A DNA stretch of 64,000 nt from CAYMPH01 sp964392365 (GTDB lineage Bacteria; Spirochaetota; UBA4802; UBA5550), in assembly GCA_964392365.1 (NCBI GenBank), contig CAYMPH010000014.1:46187-110186 (forward strand). The letters are read 5' to 3'. Shown piece by piece: positions 1 through 9,410 of the stretch. The position numbers and the translations under genes were made by a program. Every line of letters starts with the position of its first letter. The stretch's first letter is position 1. A model generated the notes under the pieces. The model worked only from the letters and a program-made list of their open reading frames with translations, was not told the origin of the DNA and did not search any database.

Positions 1-205
1 CTTATTATAAATCACTCTTAATTAGAAGACAAACTGACACATAATGTAAACAAAATCAACTATAATAATTATCAAACTTTCTGCAATCAAGTAAAGTTTT
101 ACCGGATCGGTTATCCCTTCGGCTCCGCTTTGAAAACGCTTTTTATTTAGCTTCGGGGTCAGAGCTCTATATAGAAAACATACAACTAATAATATAATAA
201 AATAG

Positions 206-260
206 CACGAGCCGATTTCTTCAAAATCGGCGATAGGGAGTAATTCAACCCAGGAGGGAA
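206..260. repeat. Interspersed hairpin element, copy 1
   Basis: This copy matches a second one at 44000-44056. Both share CACGAGCCG, a hairpin with a CTTCA loop, and end in CCCAGGAGGGAA. Here the stem is GCCGATTT (211-218) with AAATCGGC (224-231). In copy 2 the equivalent A-T pair is G-C, so the pairing is kept by a double change. A minus-strand reading frame at 22-297 crosses the element, but I see no family in it and do not call it a gene. The rest of 1-300 holds nothing else I recognise. Confidence 0.55.
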
Positions 261-339
261 TATAAATTCTCTTTATATAATAAATATTAAAAATCACTTA
301 AAGACCTAAAGCCCAGCGGAATTTGAGCGGTCGGGGTCA

Positions 340-396
340 AGGGGTGAAACCCCTGCGGCTTCTTTGGGTACTTTCTTATCCGCATAAGAAAGTACC
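340..396. repeat. Two adjacent hairpins upstream of the tmRNA
   Basis: A small dyad, AGGGGT-gaa-ACCCCT (340-354), is followed by a perfect 13-bp stem with a 4-nt loop, GGTACTTTCTTAT (367-379) with ATAAGAAAGTACC (384-396). The surrounding 315-400 is richer in G+C than its neighbours. There is no T-tract, so it is not a typical intrinsic terminator. It is probably an interspersed palindromic repeat and ends only a few bases before the tmRNA promoter. Confidence 0.55.
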
Positions 397-403
397 AATA
401 TAC

Positions 404-432
404 TTGACAAATACTGCAATTTTAAATATCTT
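404..432 (+). promoter_or_regulatory. Probable sigma-70 promoter of tmRNA
   Basis: A perfect -35 hexamer TTGACA (404-409) is followed 17 bp later by TATCTT (427-432), which matches 4 of 6 positions of the -10 consensus. The mature tmRNA 5' end begins about 10 nt further on. The position fits constitutive expression of the tmRNA. The -10 assignment is less sure than the -35. Confidence 0.6.
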
Positions 433-442
433 AACTAATATA

Positions 443-793
443 GGGGACGATCCGGTTTCGACTGCAATGTCAGGATCAGAACTGCATGCCGAGCGTGCTG
501 TCATCTCGTAAATACTGGCAGAAAATATGTAAATGCAAACGAAAATTTTGCTTTAGCAGCTTAGTACCTGCTACGCTGAAGGAATATCTGCTCCTCAAAG
601 ATATCTGTAGGCGTCATAAGATTGAGGATAGCCTGATTTCTTTCTCCCGTGATGAGGGCGAATCTTTCAGGGAGACTGGCATTTCAAACGGTTCTCGTTC
701 CTGGTTGAACTGCCGGAAGCAAATGAACGGGATAAGCATGTAGACGTTCTGGTTGTGAGTTGTAGGACGCGGGTTCGACTCCCGCCGTCTCCA
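443..793 (+). ncRNA. ssrA: Transfer-messenger RNA (tmRNA)
   Basis: This RNA rescues stalled ribosomes and adds a degradation tag. The 5' end GGGGACGATCCGGTTTCGAC is the conserved start of the tRNA-like domain, and the 3' end has the T-arm GGGTTCGACTCCC and an encoded CCA (791-793). The tag frame near 534-563 reads ANENFALAA-stop if the resume codon is GCA, and ends in the usual ALAA. A GTA or AAT codon just upstream is in the same frame, so the first tag residue is inferred. The length of 351 nt is normal for a one-piece tmRNA. Confidence 0.95.
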
Positions 794-796
794 AAT

Positions 797-1426
797 TTAT
801 TTCTTTTCTAAAAATCCCAAAGAAGCCAGCTGTGATGCAAATCTTTCACTTATTTTATCAAGCATATGTTTCACAGCATCTGCTTCAATATATTCATCTA
901 TTTCAAATGATTTTTTCTGATGGTCCATATAAACAATTTCAAGATTTTTATCTACCATAACAATCATTGAATCAAAATCAAGAAACTGCATCTCTGCATA
1001 TGCACCGCCGTCTACTTCATAGAATATAAGGCTGTCAAAACCGTTATCTGTGATAATTTTATTCAGTTCAAAACTGTTTTTGCTGGTAATTGTTGAAACA
1101 ACTCCAGCTGATTTAAAGCGGAGAAAATCTTTTTCATTCGATAACTGATAGAATCTGTCTATAGATGATTCAAATTTTGCAAGTCCTGGAGTGACTTCAG
1201 AAATTATCTGAATATCATTTTTTTTCTTATAACCGTTTAACCAGAATAAAAGAGTAGTTGTATAATCTTTTTCAGATAATGATGTATTTTTAGATAATCT
1301 TAATATAATTCCGCTTTTCTTAAATTTTGAATAAGCTGATCTTTTATCAATTTCATTTGATACGCGATATGTTGAACAAGAAGATAATAATAAAAAAATG
1401 ATTGATAGAAATAAGGCTTTTTTCAT
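797..1426 (-). CDS. Putative lipoprotein, unknown function
   Basis: This is a 209-residue secreted protein of no recognised family. The chosen ATG gives a clean lipoprotein signal: MKKALFLS, a hydrophobic stretch, then LLSSC at about residues 14-18. A longer frame to 1534 adds 36 residues that would bury the signal peptide, so I reject it. The mature part is mixed alpha/beta in composition with no repeats or obvious catalytic motif. It converges on the tmRNA 3' end only 3 bp away, so the two transcripts face each other. Lipoprotein status is fairly sure; function is unknown. Confidence 0.7.
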   Translation of the reverse strand: MKKALFLSIIFLLLSSCSTYRVSNEIDKRSAYSKFKKSGIILRLSKNTSLSEKDYTTTLLFWLNGYKKKNDIQIISEVTPGLAKFESSIDRFYQLSNEKDFLRFKSAGVVSTITSKNSFELNKIITDNGFDSLIFYEVDGGAYAEMQFLDFDSMIVMVDKNLEIVYMDHQKKSFEIDEYIEADAVKHMLDKISERFASQLASLGFLEKK

Positions 1427-1569
1427 AAAATACCCCAATATTGATTTAATCTGACACATTTTAAAATTCAAACGCTGTGTTTGTAAAGAAAAAATTATTA
1501 GAATTTTTTTTTTATACTTTTTGATTGACATCAAAGGCCCATTTAGGTATCTGGTATTTCACTATATCA

Positions 1570-1642
1570 GAGATGCTAGCTCAGTTGGTAGAGCAACTGA
1601 CTTTTAATCAGTGGGTCCCGGGTTCGATTCCCGGGCGTCTCA
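1570..1642 (+). tRNA. tRNA-Lys (anticodon UUU)
   Basis: A full cloverleaf can be drawn. The acceptor is GAGATGC with GCGTCTC, with one G-T pair. The D-stem starts GCTC, the anticodon stem is ACTGA/TCAGT with loop CTTTTAA (anticodon TTT), and the T-stem is CCGGG/CCCGG. The discriminator base is A. No CCA is encoded. It lies 32 nt upstream of tRNA-Glu and is probably co-transcribed with it. Confidence 0.95.
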
Positions 1643-1673
1643 AATTTATTTACCGCATCGTAAATAAATACTT

Positions 1674-1745
1674 GTCCCCGTCGTCTAGTGGTCAGGACAC
1701 CGGGTTTTCATCTCGGCAGCAGGGGTTCGATTCCCCTCGGGGATG
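1674..1745 (+). tRNA. tRNA-Glu (anticodon UUC)
   Basis: The cloverleaf has acceptor GTCCCCG with CGGGGAT, anticodon stem CCGGG/CTCGG with loop TTTTCAT (anticodon TTC), and T-arm AGGGG-TTCGATT-CCCCT. The discriminator is G, as is usual for tRNA-Glu. CCA is not encoded. A strong intrinsic terminator follows within 10 nt. Confidence 0.95.
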
Positions 1746-1754
1746 CATAAAATA

Positions 1755-1783
1755 GGCTGCAGAAATGCAGCCTTATTTTTTTT
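1755..1783 (+). terminator. Intrinsic terminator of the tRNA-Lys/tRNA-Glu unit
   Basis: The perfect stem GGCTGCA-GAAA-TGCAGCC (1755-1772) is followed by TTATTTTTTTT. The T-tract ends 4 nt before the ATG of the next gene. Confidence 0.85.
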
Positions 1784-1787
1784 ACCT

Positions 1788-2393
1788 ATGAAAAAAATAC
1801 TGCTATCCCTATTATTTATAACTCTATTACCGGATTTAAATTCCGGACAAAATGATATACTCAACGATTGGAAAAAATTTTCAAAAACAAAAGATTCCGC
1901 TAATTTAATCATTCTCCTTAAAAAGCAGGCCAACAATTATTTATATAGAATGCCTGCAATAAAAAACAAATTTTCTGATATAACCACACCTCCATTTTAC
2001 GGCAGACTGGGACTTTTCATAACAATTATAAAAAACGGGAAAGTAAGAGGCTGCTACGGATCATTCAGCCACAGATCTGATTCAATTGAAAATGTTTTAA
2101 ACGAGTATCTTCTTGCAGCATTAAAAAGCGATCCGCGTCACAAACCTCTTGAACCGGATGAACTTGATTCTGCAGAAATAATTTTAACAATTGCTGATCA
2201 GCCGGTTTCTGTAAATGATATTGAAAGTGCTGATTTAAAAAGAATGGGTGTTGTCATTTCTTTAGAAAACGGAGATAAGTTTGTTTATGTTCCGGCTGAG
2301 ATTAAAACATCCTCTTATATAAAAAAAGAATTCAGAGGCAGGGAATTTCAGGTGGAAATATTTAATTCAGTTACAATAAGAATTCCCAGATAA
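1788..2393 (+). CDS. AMMECR1-domain protein, probably exported
   Basis: This 201-residue protein has an N-terminal signal-like segment (MKKILLSLLFITLL) followed by an AMMECR1 domain. Domain marks are GLFITI, then K-x-RGCYGS near residue 85, and a hydrophobic beta-strand run IILTI further on. AMMECR1 proteins are widespread; in bacteria the domain is often cytoplasmic next to MEMO and radical SAM genes, but neither is nearby here. The start at 1788 is the only one giving a signal peptide. No Shine-Dalgarno is visible, and the ATG sits 4 nt after the tRNA terminator. The biochemical role is not established for the family. Confidence 0.8.
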   Translation: MKKILLSLLFITLLPDLNSGQNDILNDWKKFSKTKDSANLIILLKKQANNYLYRMPAIKNKFSDITTPPFYGRLGLFITIIKNGKVRGCYGSFSHRSDSIENVLNEYLLAALKSDPRHKPLEPDELDSAEIILTIADQPVSVNDIESADLKRMGVVISLENGDKFVYVPAEIKTSSYIKKEFRGREFQVEIFNSVTIRIPR

Positions 2394-2544
2394 ATTTTTC
2401 TGCTTAGCATTTATTTTAAATCCCGGATTCACGTTTTTGTTCTGAGACAGATCGAAGCATTCACACAAATGACAATAAATTTTTATTGCAATTATAATCT
2501 TACTCTGCTATTTTAATTTTTAAACCAATCATCTGGAGAAAAAA

Positions 2545-5500
2545 ATGATCCGAAAAATGTTCCCTGTTATACTATTATCAGCTGTTTTTTTCAGCGCGTG
2601 CGTAACTGCAACCAGCACTGTAAAAAAAGACGGAACAACAGTATATAATAATTCCGTAAAAAAAATCGCGGATAAAAATATTATCGAAGGATATATCCTC
2701 GATTCTGCCACAGGCAAGGGCATAAAGGGAGCGCGTATTGAAATCAAGAACGCGAACAAGGGAATAGGTTATTATCTGAGGGAATCGGATTCTTCCGGAT
2801 TTTTTAAAATAGATGATTTCATACATCAGGTAAGATACGTAATGGAAGTTTCTGCTGACGGATACGTTTCATATAAAGAATCAGGAAATATTTCTTCCGG
2901 AAGCTACACAATGAATCTTGAGAAAGAGGCAATACTGACAGGTATAGTCAAGGATCTCTCAGGTAACCCTGTAAAGGATGCTGAAGTTAAGCTTTCAAAC
3001 CGGAATTACGGCGAATACGGATACACATCAAGGCCTCAGATAGCCTTAACCAATAGCGAAGGAATCTACGTATTCAATAAATTAAAAAAAGGTTCGTATC
3101 AGATATATTTTACAAAATCCGGATACATAACTGAAAATGCGAGAATAGAGAGAGTCAAGTCCGGTGAAACTTTCAGGCTGCCTATGGTACTCACAAAGCC
3201 GTCTTCCATTTCAGGAAAGGTAAAGGTTTCCGGTCTTGATGCTCCGGCTGTAAATGTAAGCATTACTGCAAAGGCGCGGCAGACATACTATGTTTCCACA
3301 TATCCTGATGGTACATTCAATATTGAAGATATGAAGCCCGGAAAATATAAACTGACAATTTCTCATGAAGGATTCAATACCTATTATTCCGGCACCATAA
3401 CTGTTACTGAAGGAAAACTTATCACGGATCAGAACTTCGAGGTAACGCCCAAGGCTCCGGGGGTTGATATTAATTCATACAGATACACATTCACACCTGG
3501 AGACTCACTTGAATTTAATTTAAGAACGTTCCGCCTTGAAACAGTGCGCGCTACAATTTATAAAGTTCCGATTAAAATATTTCTTGCAGGCGGGAATCTT
3601 CCTGACAATGCGAACCCTGAAAATGACGGGTTCGAGAAGGTACTTTCCTGGGAAGAAGCCATTAATGAATTCAGGCCGTATGAATGGAAATATCAGTCAA
3701 TGCAGATAAAAAATCCTCTTGCAACAGGAGGGTACTGCATCGAGATCAAAGGCGCAGGCAATGTTGTTAGCCGCAGATACTTCACTGTATCCTCAATAGG
3801 CGTTGTTGTAAAAAGAAGTCCTGATACAATTTTTGCATATACATCGAATCTGATAGACAACAGCCCTGTTGCTGATGCTAAAATTTCCCTTTTCGATTCG
3901 TCCCCTGAAAAAAATAAAAAGTATGAGTTTAATCAGCCGTCAAAAATTGAAGAATTGCCAACTGACATTCTTCTTGGAGGAAAAACTGATGATAATGGAA
4001 TCTTCAGCAGAAAATTTAAATCTGCAGCTCATCTGACGCTCCTGTCTGTAAGCCCTGATGGAAGTTATGCAATATGCAACACAGGCTCTCCTCAATCTTT
4101 TGAAAGTGAAAAAACAAGATACTTTATTTATACTGAAAGACCTGTTTACAGAGCAGGTGATACAGTTTATTATAAAATAATAGGCAAGACACGCAAAGAC
4201 AGATTCGTTCCGGTTGAGAACAGAACTATATACTACAAAATTATGAACAGGGATATGCAGAAAGTTATTACTGAAGGTGAACTTTCACTTGATGACTGGG
4301 GAACTGTAAACGGAAAACTGAAACTTGACAGTGATACAACACTCGGTGATTATGAAATCTTCGCAGGTCCTGACAGCGGAAATCTTCTTTCCTCGGGAAT
4401 ATTTTATGTGGAACAATACCGCAAGCCGGAGTACTTCATTGAGATCACACCATCTAAAGCATATTTTATAAACGGCGATACTGCTGAATTTAAAATTGAA
4501 TCCAAATATTTTTTCGGCGCACCATTAAAAAATGCTCTGGTTAAATACAGATTCTACGAAACAATTCTTTCAGACAGAGACGGATACTGGTGGGAGGACA
4601 GCAATTCCGAAAGCAGGCCTTACAACAGAATAAAGCTCGAAGGTGAAAAATACAGCGATGAAAACGGAATAGTAAACATTCAGCTCGCAGCAGGCACGAA
4701 CACGTCTGACCGTGAAATCACTGTTGAGGCAACAGTTGTTGATGCAACCAATGTAAGCATTACAGAAACAAAAACTGTAAAAATAGGGCGCGGTGATTTT
4801 TATATTAAGATCAACCCTTCACAGAATTTTTATTCATCCAATGAAAAGAAGGAAATTGAAATAATAACCCTTGATCATACAGGCAAAGCTGTTTCAGCAG
4901 CAGTGTCTCTGGACATGTACAGATACATCTGGAAGCCAGCACAGAGGGTTTACGTGAGGGAAACAAAGCCTGTGTTCTCCAGAAAAATATCAACTGATGA
5001 AACCGGTAAAAAAACAATAGAGCTCCCGAAAAAATTTGAACTCTCAGGCGAATTCGATTTTGCAGCTGAAGCTCTTGACCGCAGGGACAACAAAATAACA
5101 GCTTCAAAAATTATATGGATCTATGACACAGAAGGCAGCGTGTCTGCATCCAAATTTAAAAATCTTGAAATATCTCTAAACAATACTGAACTTACAGGCG
5201 CAAAAGAAATTACAGCTCTTGTAAAAAGCAGATTTCTTGATTCATATGTCTGCCTCACACTTGAGGGACGTGATATATATGAAACCAGAGTTGTGAAGAT
5301 GACCGGGAATATTGTGCCTGTGAAATTTAATATCAGACAGCAGTACGCTCCGAACCTTTTTCTCTCAGCTGTTATGCAGAGAAAGAAAGCCCTGTACATG
5401 ACTTCAGCAGGAATTTCACTTCCAACCAAGGATACAGGTTTAGTAATTTCGATAAAGCCGGAGAACGCAAAATATAAACCGGGTGAAAAAGCGCGCGTTG

Positions 5501-7896
5501 AAATAAAAGTAACAAATTCGGAAGGCAGACCGGTTAAGGCGGATATTTCTCTCGGTGCAGTTGATGAATCGATTTACTACATAAGACGTGATCACACTCC
5601 GAAGATGGCGGATTATTTTTACACGAAAATATCGAACTGGATCTTAACAAGTTATTCATTCCCGCTTTCCATTTTAGCCGGTGCAGGCAAGGATGGCAAA
5701 ACCAAGGTAAGGGAAAAATTCGAGGACACTGCTTTCTGGAAGGCTGATATAAAAACAAATGCCGCAGGAATCGCTTACGCTGAATTCACTCTTCCGGATA
5801 ATCTTACAACATGGAGACTCACTGCACGCGGACACGATCTGGATGGAAGAGTCGGCGAGAATATACAGAAATTTCTTGTAACTCAGGACCTGATTGCGCG
5901 CGTGGGCAAACCGAGATTTTTTACCGAGGGCGACACTGTAGGCATAATTGGTATTGTTAACAGCAATACAGACCGAGGTCTGGAAAACGTAAAAACAGAA
6001 ATGAAAATTGACGGCAAAGAAACCAGACCTGACAAAGAAACAAAAATCAGCCTGCCGTCATTCGGAACTGCAAGAAATTTCTACACCTATAATGTGCCGG
6101 ATAAAAAAACAGAATCAACTCTTGAGTTTTCATCAGCCGCTGATGCTGAAGCTGCTGATGCTGTAAAATACACTGTTCCAGTTGAACGCAAAGGTTCAGC
6201 ATACAAGCTCTATGGCACAGGAGACATGTCATTCAACAAAACAGTTGATATTTCACAGCTCAAAGAAAGCGATGATTTTGAATTTATACCTGAAAAAATT
6301 ACAATATCAGTAAATCCTTCTCCTGCGATTTCAATGATTCAGTCAATGAAGTTTCTGGATGAGTACCCTTACGGATGCATGGAGCAGACTATAAATAAAT
6401 TTATTCCGAATCTTGCATTGATGAAACTCATGGAAAAAAATGATCTGGGTAAATTTATAGATAAAAAAATCAGCGCAAACCTTGATGATAAAGTTAAGGT
6501 TGGCATAGAAAAAGTGCAGGGATATCAGAACGAGGATGGAACCTGGGGCTGGTGGAACGGAGACAGGGGCAATGCTTTTTTAACAGGATACGTATTATAC
6601 TCGCTTTATATCGCAAATTCGCAATCAAACACCAGCGTAAATTCTACAGTTGTAGAAAACGGCCTTACTGCTGTTAACAGAATTTTATCCGCCAGGGATA
6701 TTGAAGGTCCGGACGCATATGCATATTTATCATACATTTATGCTTTATGGGGGAAATGGAACGATTCAGGAATTAAAAAAATAATTTCTCTTAAAGAAAG
6801 AAATCCATATCAGCTTGCTTTTGCAATAAGGGCTATTTCAGCAGGAATTAAAAACAGAAAATTCAAAGGCGAAAATATCAAATTAATGGCAGATACTTTA
6901 AACACATTTCTCTCGGAACTAAAGGCTATGCAGAAAAAAGACGGCAGGGGAATTTTCTGGCAGAGTGCAGGATCGCAGAGATGGGACTGGCCTGGCGGAA
7001 ATACTGAAATTACAGCCCACGTTTTAAGTGCGCTTGTTGAATCAGGCGATAAAAGCACGATTCCGTCGCAGATAGTCAAATCACTGTCCAACAGGGCAAG
7101 GGACGGTTCCTGGACATCAACAAAGGAAACTGCTTCATCAATTTTTTCCATTATCGGATACATTGACGAAAACGGGATTGATATGAAACTGAAAGGCAAT
7201 ATTGATTTCAAACTTAACAGTGAGAAAATTACTAATGTAAAATACAATTTTGAAGAAAATAATGATTTATCAATGATGAAAAAAACAATCTCATTAAAAA
7301 ATGACTCTGCAGTAAAAAATTTCACACTTGAAGCTGCAGGGGATGCAGGCGGAGACGCTTCATTTGACGCTGTAATAAGCGGAACTCTCAATTATAAAGC
7401 CAAAGGTTTTCTTTCAATATTTAAAACAGAAGATAAAAGTTTAAAAAATCTATCCAACGGAATATCAGTTCTTCGGACTTTCTCAGCTATTACGCGCGTG
7501 AGGGATCTCAACAGAACTGAATACCTTGTGCCGCAGAGCCTTGCGGATAGAAAAGAAATAAATGCAGGTGATGAAATTCTTGTAAAACTGAAGTTTGTTG
7601 CAGATGACGATTTCAAATATCTTGTTCTTGAAGATTTTCTTCCTTCAGGATTTGAAGTTACAAAGAAAAATGCTTATGACGACGCGCCTTTTGTGCATTC
7701 AGAAAGGTGGGACAACAGGATGGTTTTTTTCTTTAATGATCTGAAAAAAGGCGAAGTTTATGAAACTGCATATATTGTTCGTGCGGAACTTCATGGAAAA
7801 TTTATGGTGCGGCCTGCGCGGATGGAGTGCATGTACGAACCTACAATTCAGGGTTGGTCTGCTCCGGCAATTATTGAGGTGAAGAAAAAAGACTGA
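2545..7896 (+). CDS. Bacterial alpha-2-macroglobulin family lipoprotein
   Basis: This 1783-residue protein probably traps proteases in the periplasm. The signal peptide ends in VFFSAC near residue 19, a relaxed lipobox. Residues about 45-300 hold three carboxypeptidase-regulatory-like beta-sandwich repeats (EGYILDSATGKGIKGA, TGIVKDLSGNPVKDAEV, SGKVKVSG). MG domains follow, with YTERPVYRAGDTVYYK at about 530 and the macroglobulin core LPDNLTTWRLTARG near 1085. The thioester motif is intact: GCMEQ, with Cys1278 and Gln1281, followed by the alpha-helical domain. In other bacteria this family is often paired with pbpC (PBP1C), which is absent nearby. ATG follows CTGGAGAAAAA, a good ribosome site. 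The family call is firm; the target protease is unknown. Confidence 0.93.
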   Translation: MIRKMFPVILLSAVFFSACVTATSTVKKDGTTVYNNSVKKIADKNIIEGYILDSATGKGIKGARIEIKNANKGIGYYLRESDSSGFFKIDDFIHQVRYVMEVSADGYVSYKESGNISSGSYTMNLEKEAILTGIVKDLSGNPVKDAEVKLSNRNYGEYGYTSRPQIALTNSEGIYVFNKLKKGSYQIYFTKSGYITENARIERVKSGETFRLPMVLTKPSSISGKVKVSGLDAPAVNVSITAKARQTYYVSTYPDGTFNIEDMKPGKYKLTISHEGFNTYYSGTITVTEGKLITDQNFEVTPKAPGVDINSYRYTFTPGDSLEFNLRTFRLETVRATIYKVPIKIFLAGGNLPDNANPENDGFEKVLSWEEAINEFRPYEWKYQSMQIKNPLATGGYCIEIKGAGNVVSRRYFTVSSIGVVVKRSPDTIFAYTSNLIDNSPVADAKISLFDSSPEKNKKYEFNQPSKIEELPTDILLGGKTDDNGIFSRKFKSAAHLTLLSVSPDGSYAICNTGSPQSFESEKTRYFIYTERPVYRAGDTVYYKIIGKTRKDRFVPVENRTIYYKIMNRDMQKVITEGELSLDDWGTVNGKLKLDSDTTLGDYEIFAGPDSGNLLSSGIFYVEQYRKPEYFIEITPSKAYFINGDTAEFKIESKYFFGAPLKNALVKYRFYETILSDRDGYWWEDSNSESRPYNRIKLEGEKYSDENGIVNIQLAAGTNTSDREITVEATVVDATNVSITETKTVKIGRGDFYIKINPSQNFYSSNEKKEIEIITLDHTGKAVSAAVSLDMYRYIWKPAQRVYVRETKPVFSRKISTDETGKKTIELPKKFELSGEFDFAAEALDRRDNKITASKIIWIYDTEGSVSASKFKNLEISLNNTELTGAKEITALVKSRFLDSYVCLTLEGRDIYETRVVKMTGNIVPVKFNIRQQYAPNLFLSAVMQRKKALYMTSAGISLPTKDTGLVISIKPENAKYKPGEKARVEIKVTNSEGRPVKADISLGAVDESIYYIRRDHTPKMADYFYTKISNWILTSYSFPLSILAGAGKDGKTKVREKFEDTAFWKADIKTNAAGIAYAEFTLPDNLTTWRLTARGHDLDGRVGENIQKFLVTQDLIARVGKPRFFTEGDTVGIIGIVNSNTDRGLENVKTEMKIDGKETRPDKETKISLPSFGTARNFYTYNVPDKKTESTLEFSSAADAEAADAVKYTVPVERKGSAYKLYGTGDMSFNKTVDISQLKESDDFEFIPEKITISVNPSPAISMIQSMKFLDEYPYGCMEQTINKFIPNLALMKLMEKNDLGKFIDKKISANLDDKVKVGIEKVQGYQNEDGTWGWWNGDRGNAFLTGYVLYSLYIANSQSNTSVNSTVVENGLTAVNRILSARDIEGPDAYAYLSYIYALWGKWNDSGIKKIISLKERNPYQLAFAIRAISAGIKNRKFKGENIKLMADTLNTFLSELKAMQKKDGRGIFWQSAGSQRWDWPGGNTEITAHVLSALVESGDKSTIPSQIVKSLSNRARDGSWTSTKETASSIFSIIGYIDENGIDMKLKGNIDFKLNSEKITNVKYNFEENNDLSMMKKTISLKNDSAVKNFTLEAAGDAGGDASFDAVISGTLNYKAKGFLSIFKTEDKSLKNLSNGISVLRTFSAITRVRDLNRTEYLVPQSLADRKEINAGDEILVKLKFVADDDFKYLVLEDFLPSGFEVTKKNAYDDAPFVHSERWDNRMVFFFNDLKKGEVYETAYIVRAELHGKFMVRPARMECMYEPTIQGWSAPAIIEVKKKD

Positions 7897-7941
7897 GTTT
7901 ATTTAATGCGGCAAGTTAATTAATAATACAGGGAAAATCTG

Positions 7942-7973
7942 AAAAAGTGCGGGTAAAACATCCGCACTTTTTT
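7942..7973. terminator. Intrinsic terminator between convergent genes
   Basis: The stem AAAAAGTGCGG (7942-7952) pairs with CCGCACTTTTT (7962-7972) around a 9-nt loop. The A-run and T-run on both sides make it usable from both strands, so it can serve the macroglobulin gene and the convergent ankyrin gene. Confidence 0.85.
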
Positions 7974-7986
7974 ATACTCAATTATT

Positions 7987-9093
7987 CTATCGACCGCCCC
8001 TTGATTTAAGAATTGCCATGATTTCTACATTGCCGTTCATCATTGCATAATAATATGGAGTCTTGCCCATACTGTCTGCACGGTTAACATTCGCACCAGC
8101 ATTCAGAAGAGCTATTACCATATCAGGCTGAGCATGATATACAGCGCTCAGGAGCGCTGTTTCATCGCTGTTGTTAAGATTATCAAGCGAAGCTTTGAGG
8201 CGTATAAGCTCAAAAGCTGCATCAGTGCCGGATTTGTCTCGCAATGCGAATATAAGAGCTGTGGAGCCGTTCAACGGCCTGTGATCCATACGCGTAGAAG
8301 AATATTCAGCATTAATTTTTGCACCGCGTTTTACAAGGTATCTTACAGTGTTTGCATGATTTTTTTCTGCAGCAAGCATTAGAACAGTTTTTTCCGACTG
8401 CTGGTCGCGAGCCTCAAGTTTGGCATCTTTTCCTGATACTATTGCAAACATTTTAGTCGTGTACCACTCAAGGTCATTGCCCTGAAGCCTGCCTCCATTT
8501 CGTACAATGAACTCAGCACCCTCGGCTCCTCCATTCTCAATAGAAGAAATTGCAGGGGACTGGCCTATACCGTTGATCTGGTTTACATCTGCGCCTTTTT
8601 TCAGCAGAAGTTCCATTATATCCTTATAACCGTGAATGGCAGCTACAGTAAGGGCATTATTCCCCTGAGAATCGGACGAATTAATATCAACCCCCCGATT
8701 GAGCATTGATGCAGCTGCTTTTATGATTCCATAGAGGACACAGTAAATGTAAATTTTCGGAGCATCGTAATCGTCTTTAATTTCAGGTATAATCATGGGG
8801 CTATGATGAAGAGGTTTCATATGGGATTTATTTGCGCCTTTTGACAGAAGAAATTTTACAAGATCAGTCCGTCCATTTTCTGATGCTGTACTCAAAGCGG
8901 AGTAGCCGTTTATGTCTTTGATATTAATATCCACACCACTTGAAATCAGTGAATTAACAATATCTACATAGTTTCTCTCTGCTGCTGATAACATGATACG
9001 AGGTGTATCCTCATCATCATTGATTGATGATGCAGATGCAAAAAGAGCCGATGATGAAATAACCAAAAAGACAAAAATCAATCTTAATGACAT
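7987..9093 (-). CDS. Secreted ankyrin-repeat protein
   Basis: This 368-residue protein carries about eight ankyrin repeats after a signal peptide (MSLRLIFVFLVISSSALFASA). Repeat signatures include GYSALSTASENGRTDLVKFLL, GNNALTVAAIHGYKDIMELLL, KTVLMLAAEKNHANTVRYLV and GKTPYYYAMMNGNVEIMAIL. Ankyrin repeats are protein-binding surfaces; a cleaved signal peptide places this one in the periplasm or outside the cell. The start has a strong site, AAGGAG, 8 nt upstream. It is monocistronic and converges on the macroglobulin gene. The binding partner is unknown. Confidence 0.9.
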   Translation of the reverse strand: MSLRLIFVFLVISSSALFASASSINDDEDTPRIMLSAAERNYVDIVNSLISSGVDINIKDINGYSALSTASENGRTDLVKFLLSKGANKSHMKPLHHSPMIIPEIKDDYDAPKIYIYCVLYGIIKAAASMLNRGVDINSSDSQGNNALTVAAIHGYKDIMELLLKKGADVNQINGIGQSPAISSIENGGAEGAEFIVRNGGRLQGNDLEWYTTKMFAIVSGKDAKLEARDQQSEKTVLMLAAEKNHANTVRYLVKRGAKINAEYSSTRMDHRPLNGSTALIFALRDKSGTDAAFELIRLKASLDNLNNSDETALLSAVYHAQPDMVIALLNAGANVNRADSMGKTPYYYAMMNGNVEIMAILKSRGGR

Positions 9094-9410
9094 AGATTTT
9101 ACTCCTTATATGGTTCAGCTAATATAATAAATGAAGCAACAGCCAATACTGTAAAAAAGTCAGTAAATATCCTTTGAATAGAATCTGTTTTTTTATATTT
9201 TAAGAAATATGATTTGATAAGAGTGTTAATGTCAACGAAAAAGTGTTGTATTTTTTTTATTACTATTTTAATAACATTTCATTATGAAATAATAAAATTT
9301 CACTCAGGAGATGGTTCAATATCAGAAATAAAAAAATAAAATTCCGTTTTATTATAATTATAATTGCATCAGCTCTTTCTATAAATTTATACTGTTCAAA
9401 AGCTGCTGAT

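Noticed and set aside
22..297. Minus-strand open frame of 91 codons at the window edge
   Set aside because: No family motif, no ribosome site, and it crosses the hairpin element that is also present in non-coding DNA at 44000.
323..511. Open frame across the hairpins and the tmRNA 5' end
   Set aside because: It runs into the tmRNA and its content comes from palindromic repeats, so it is not a gene.
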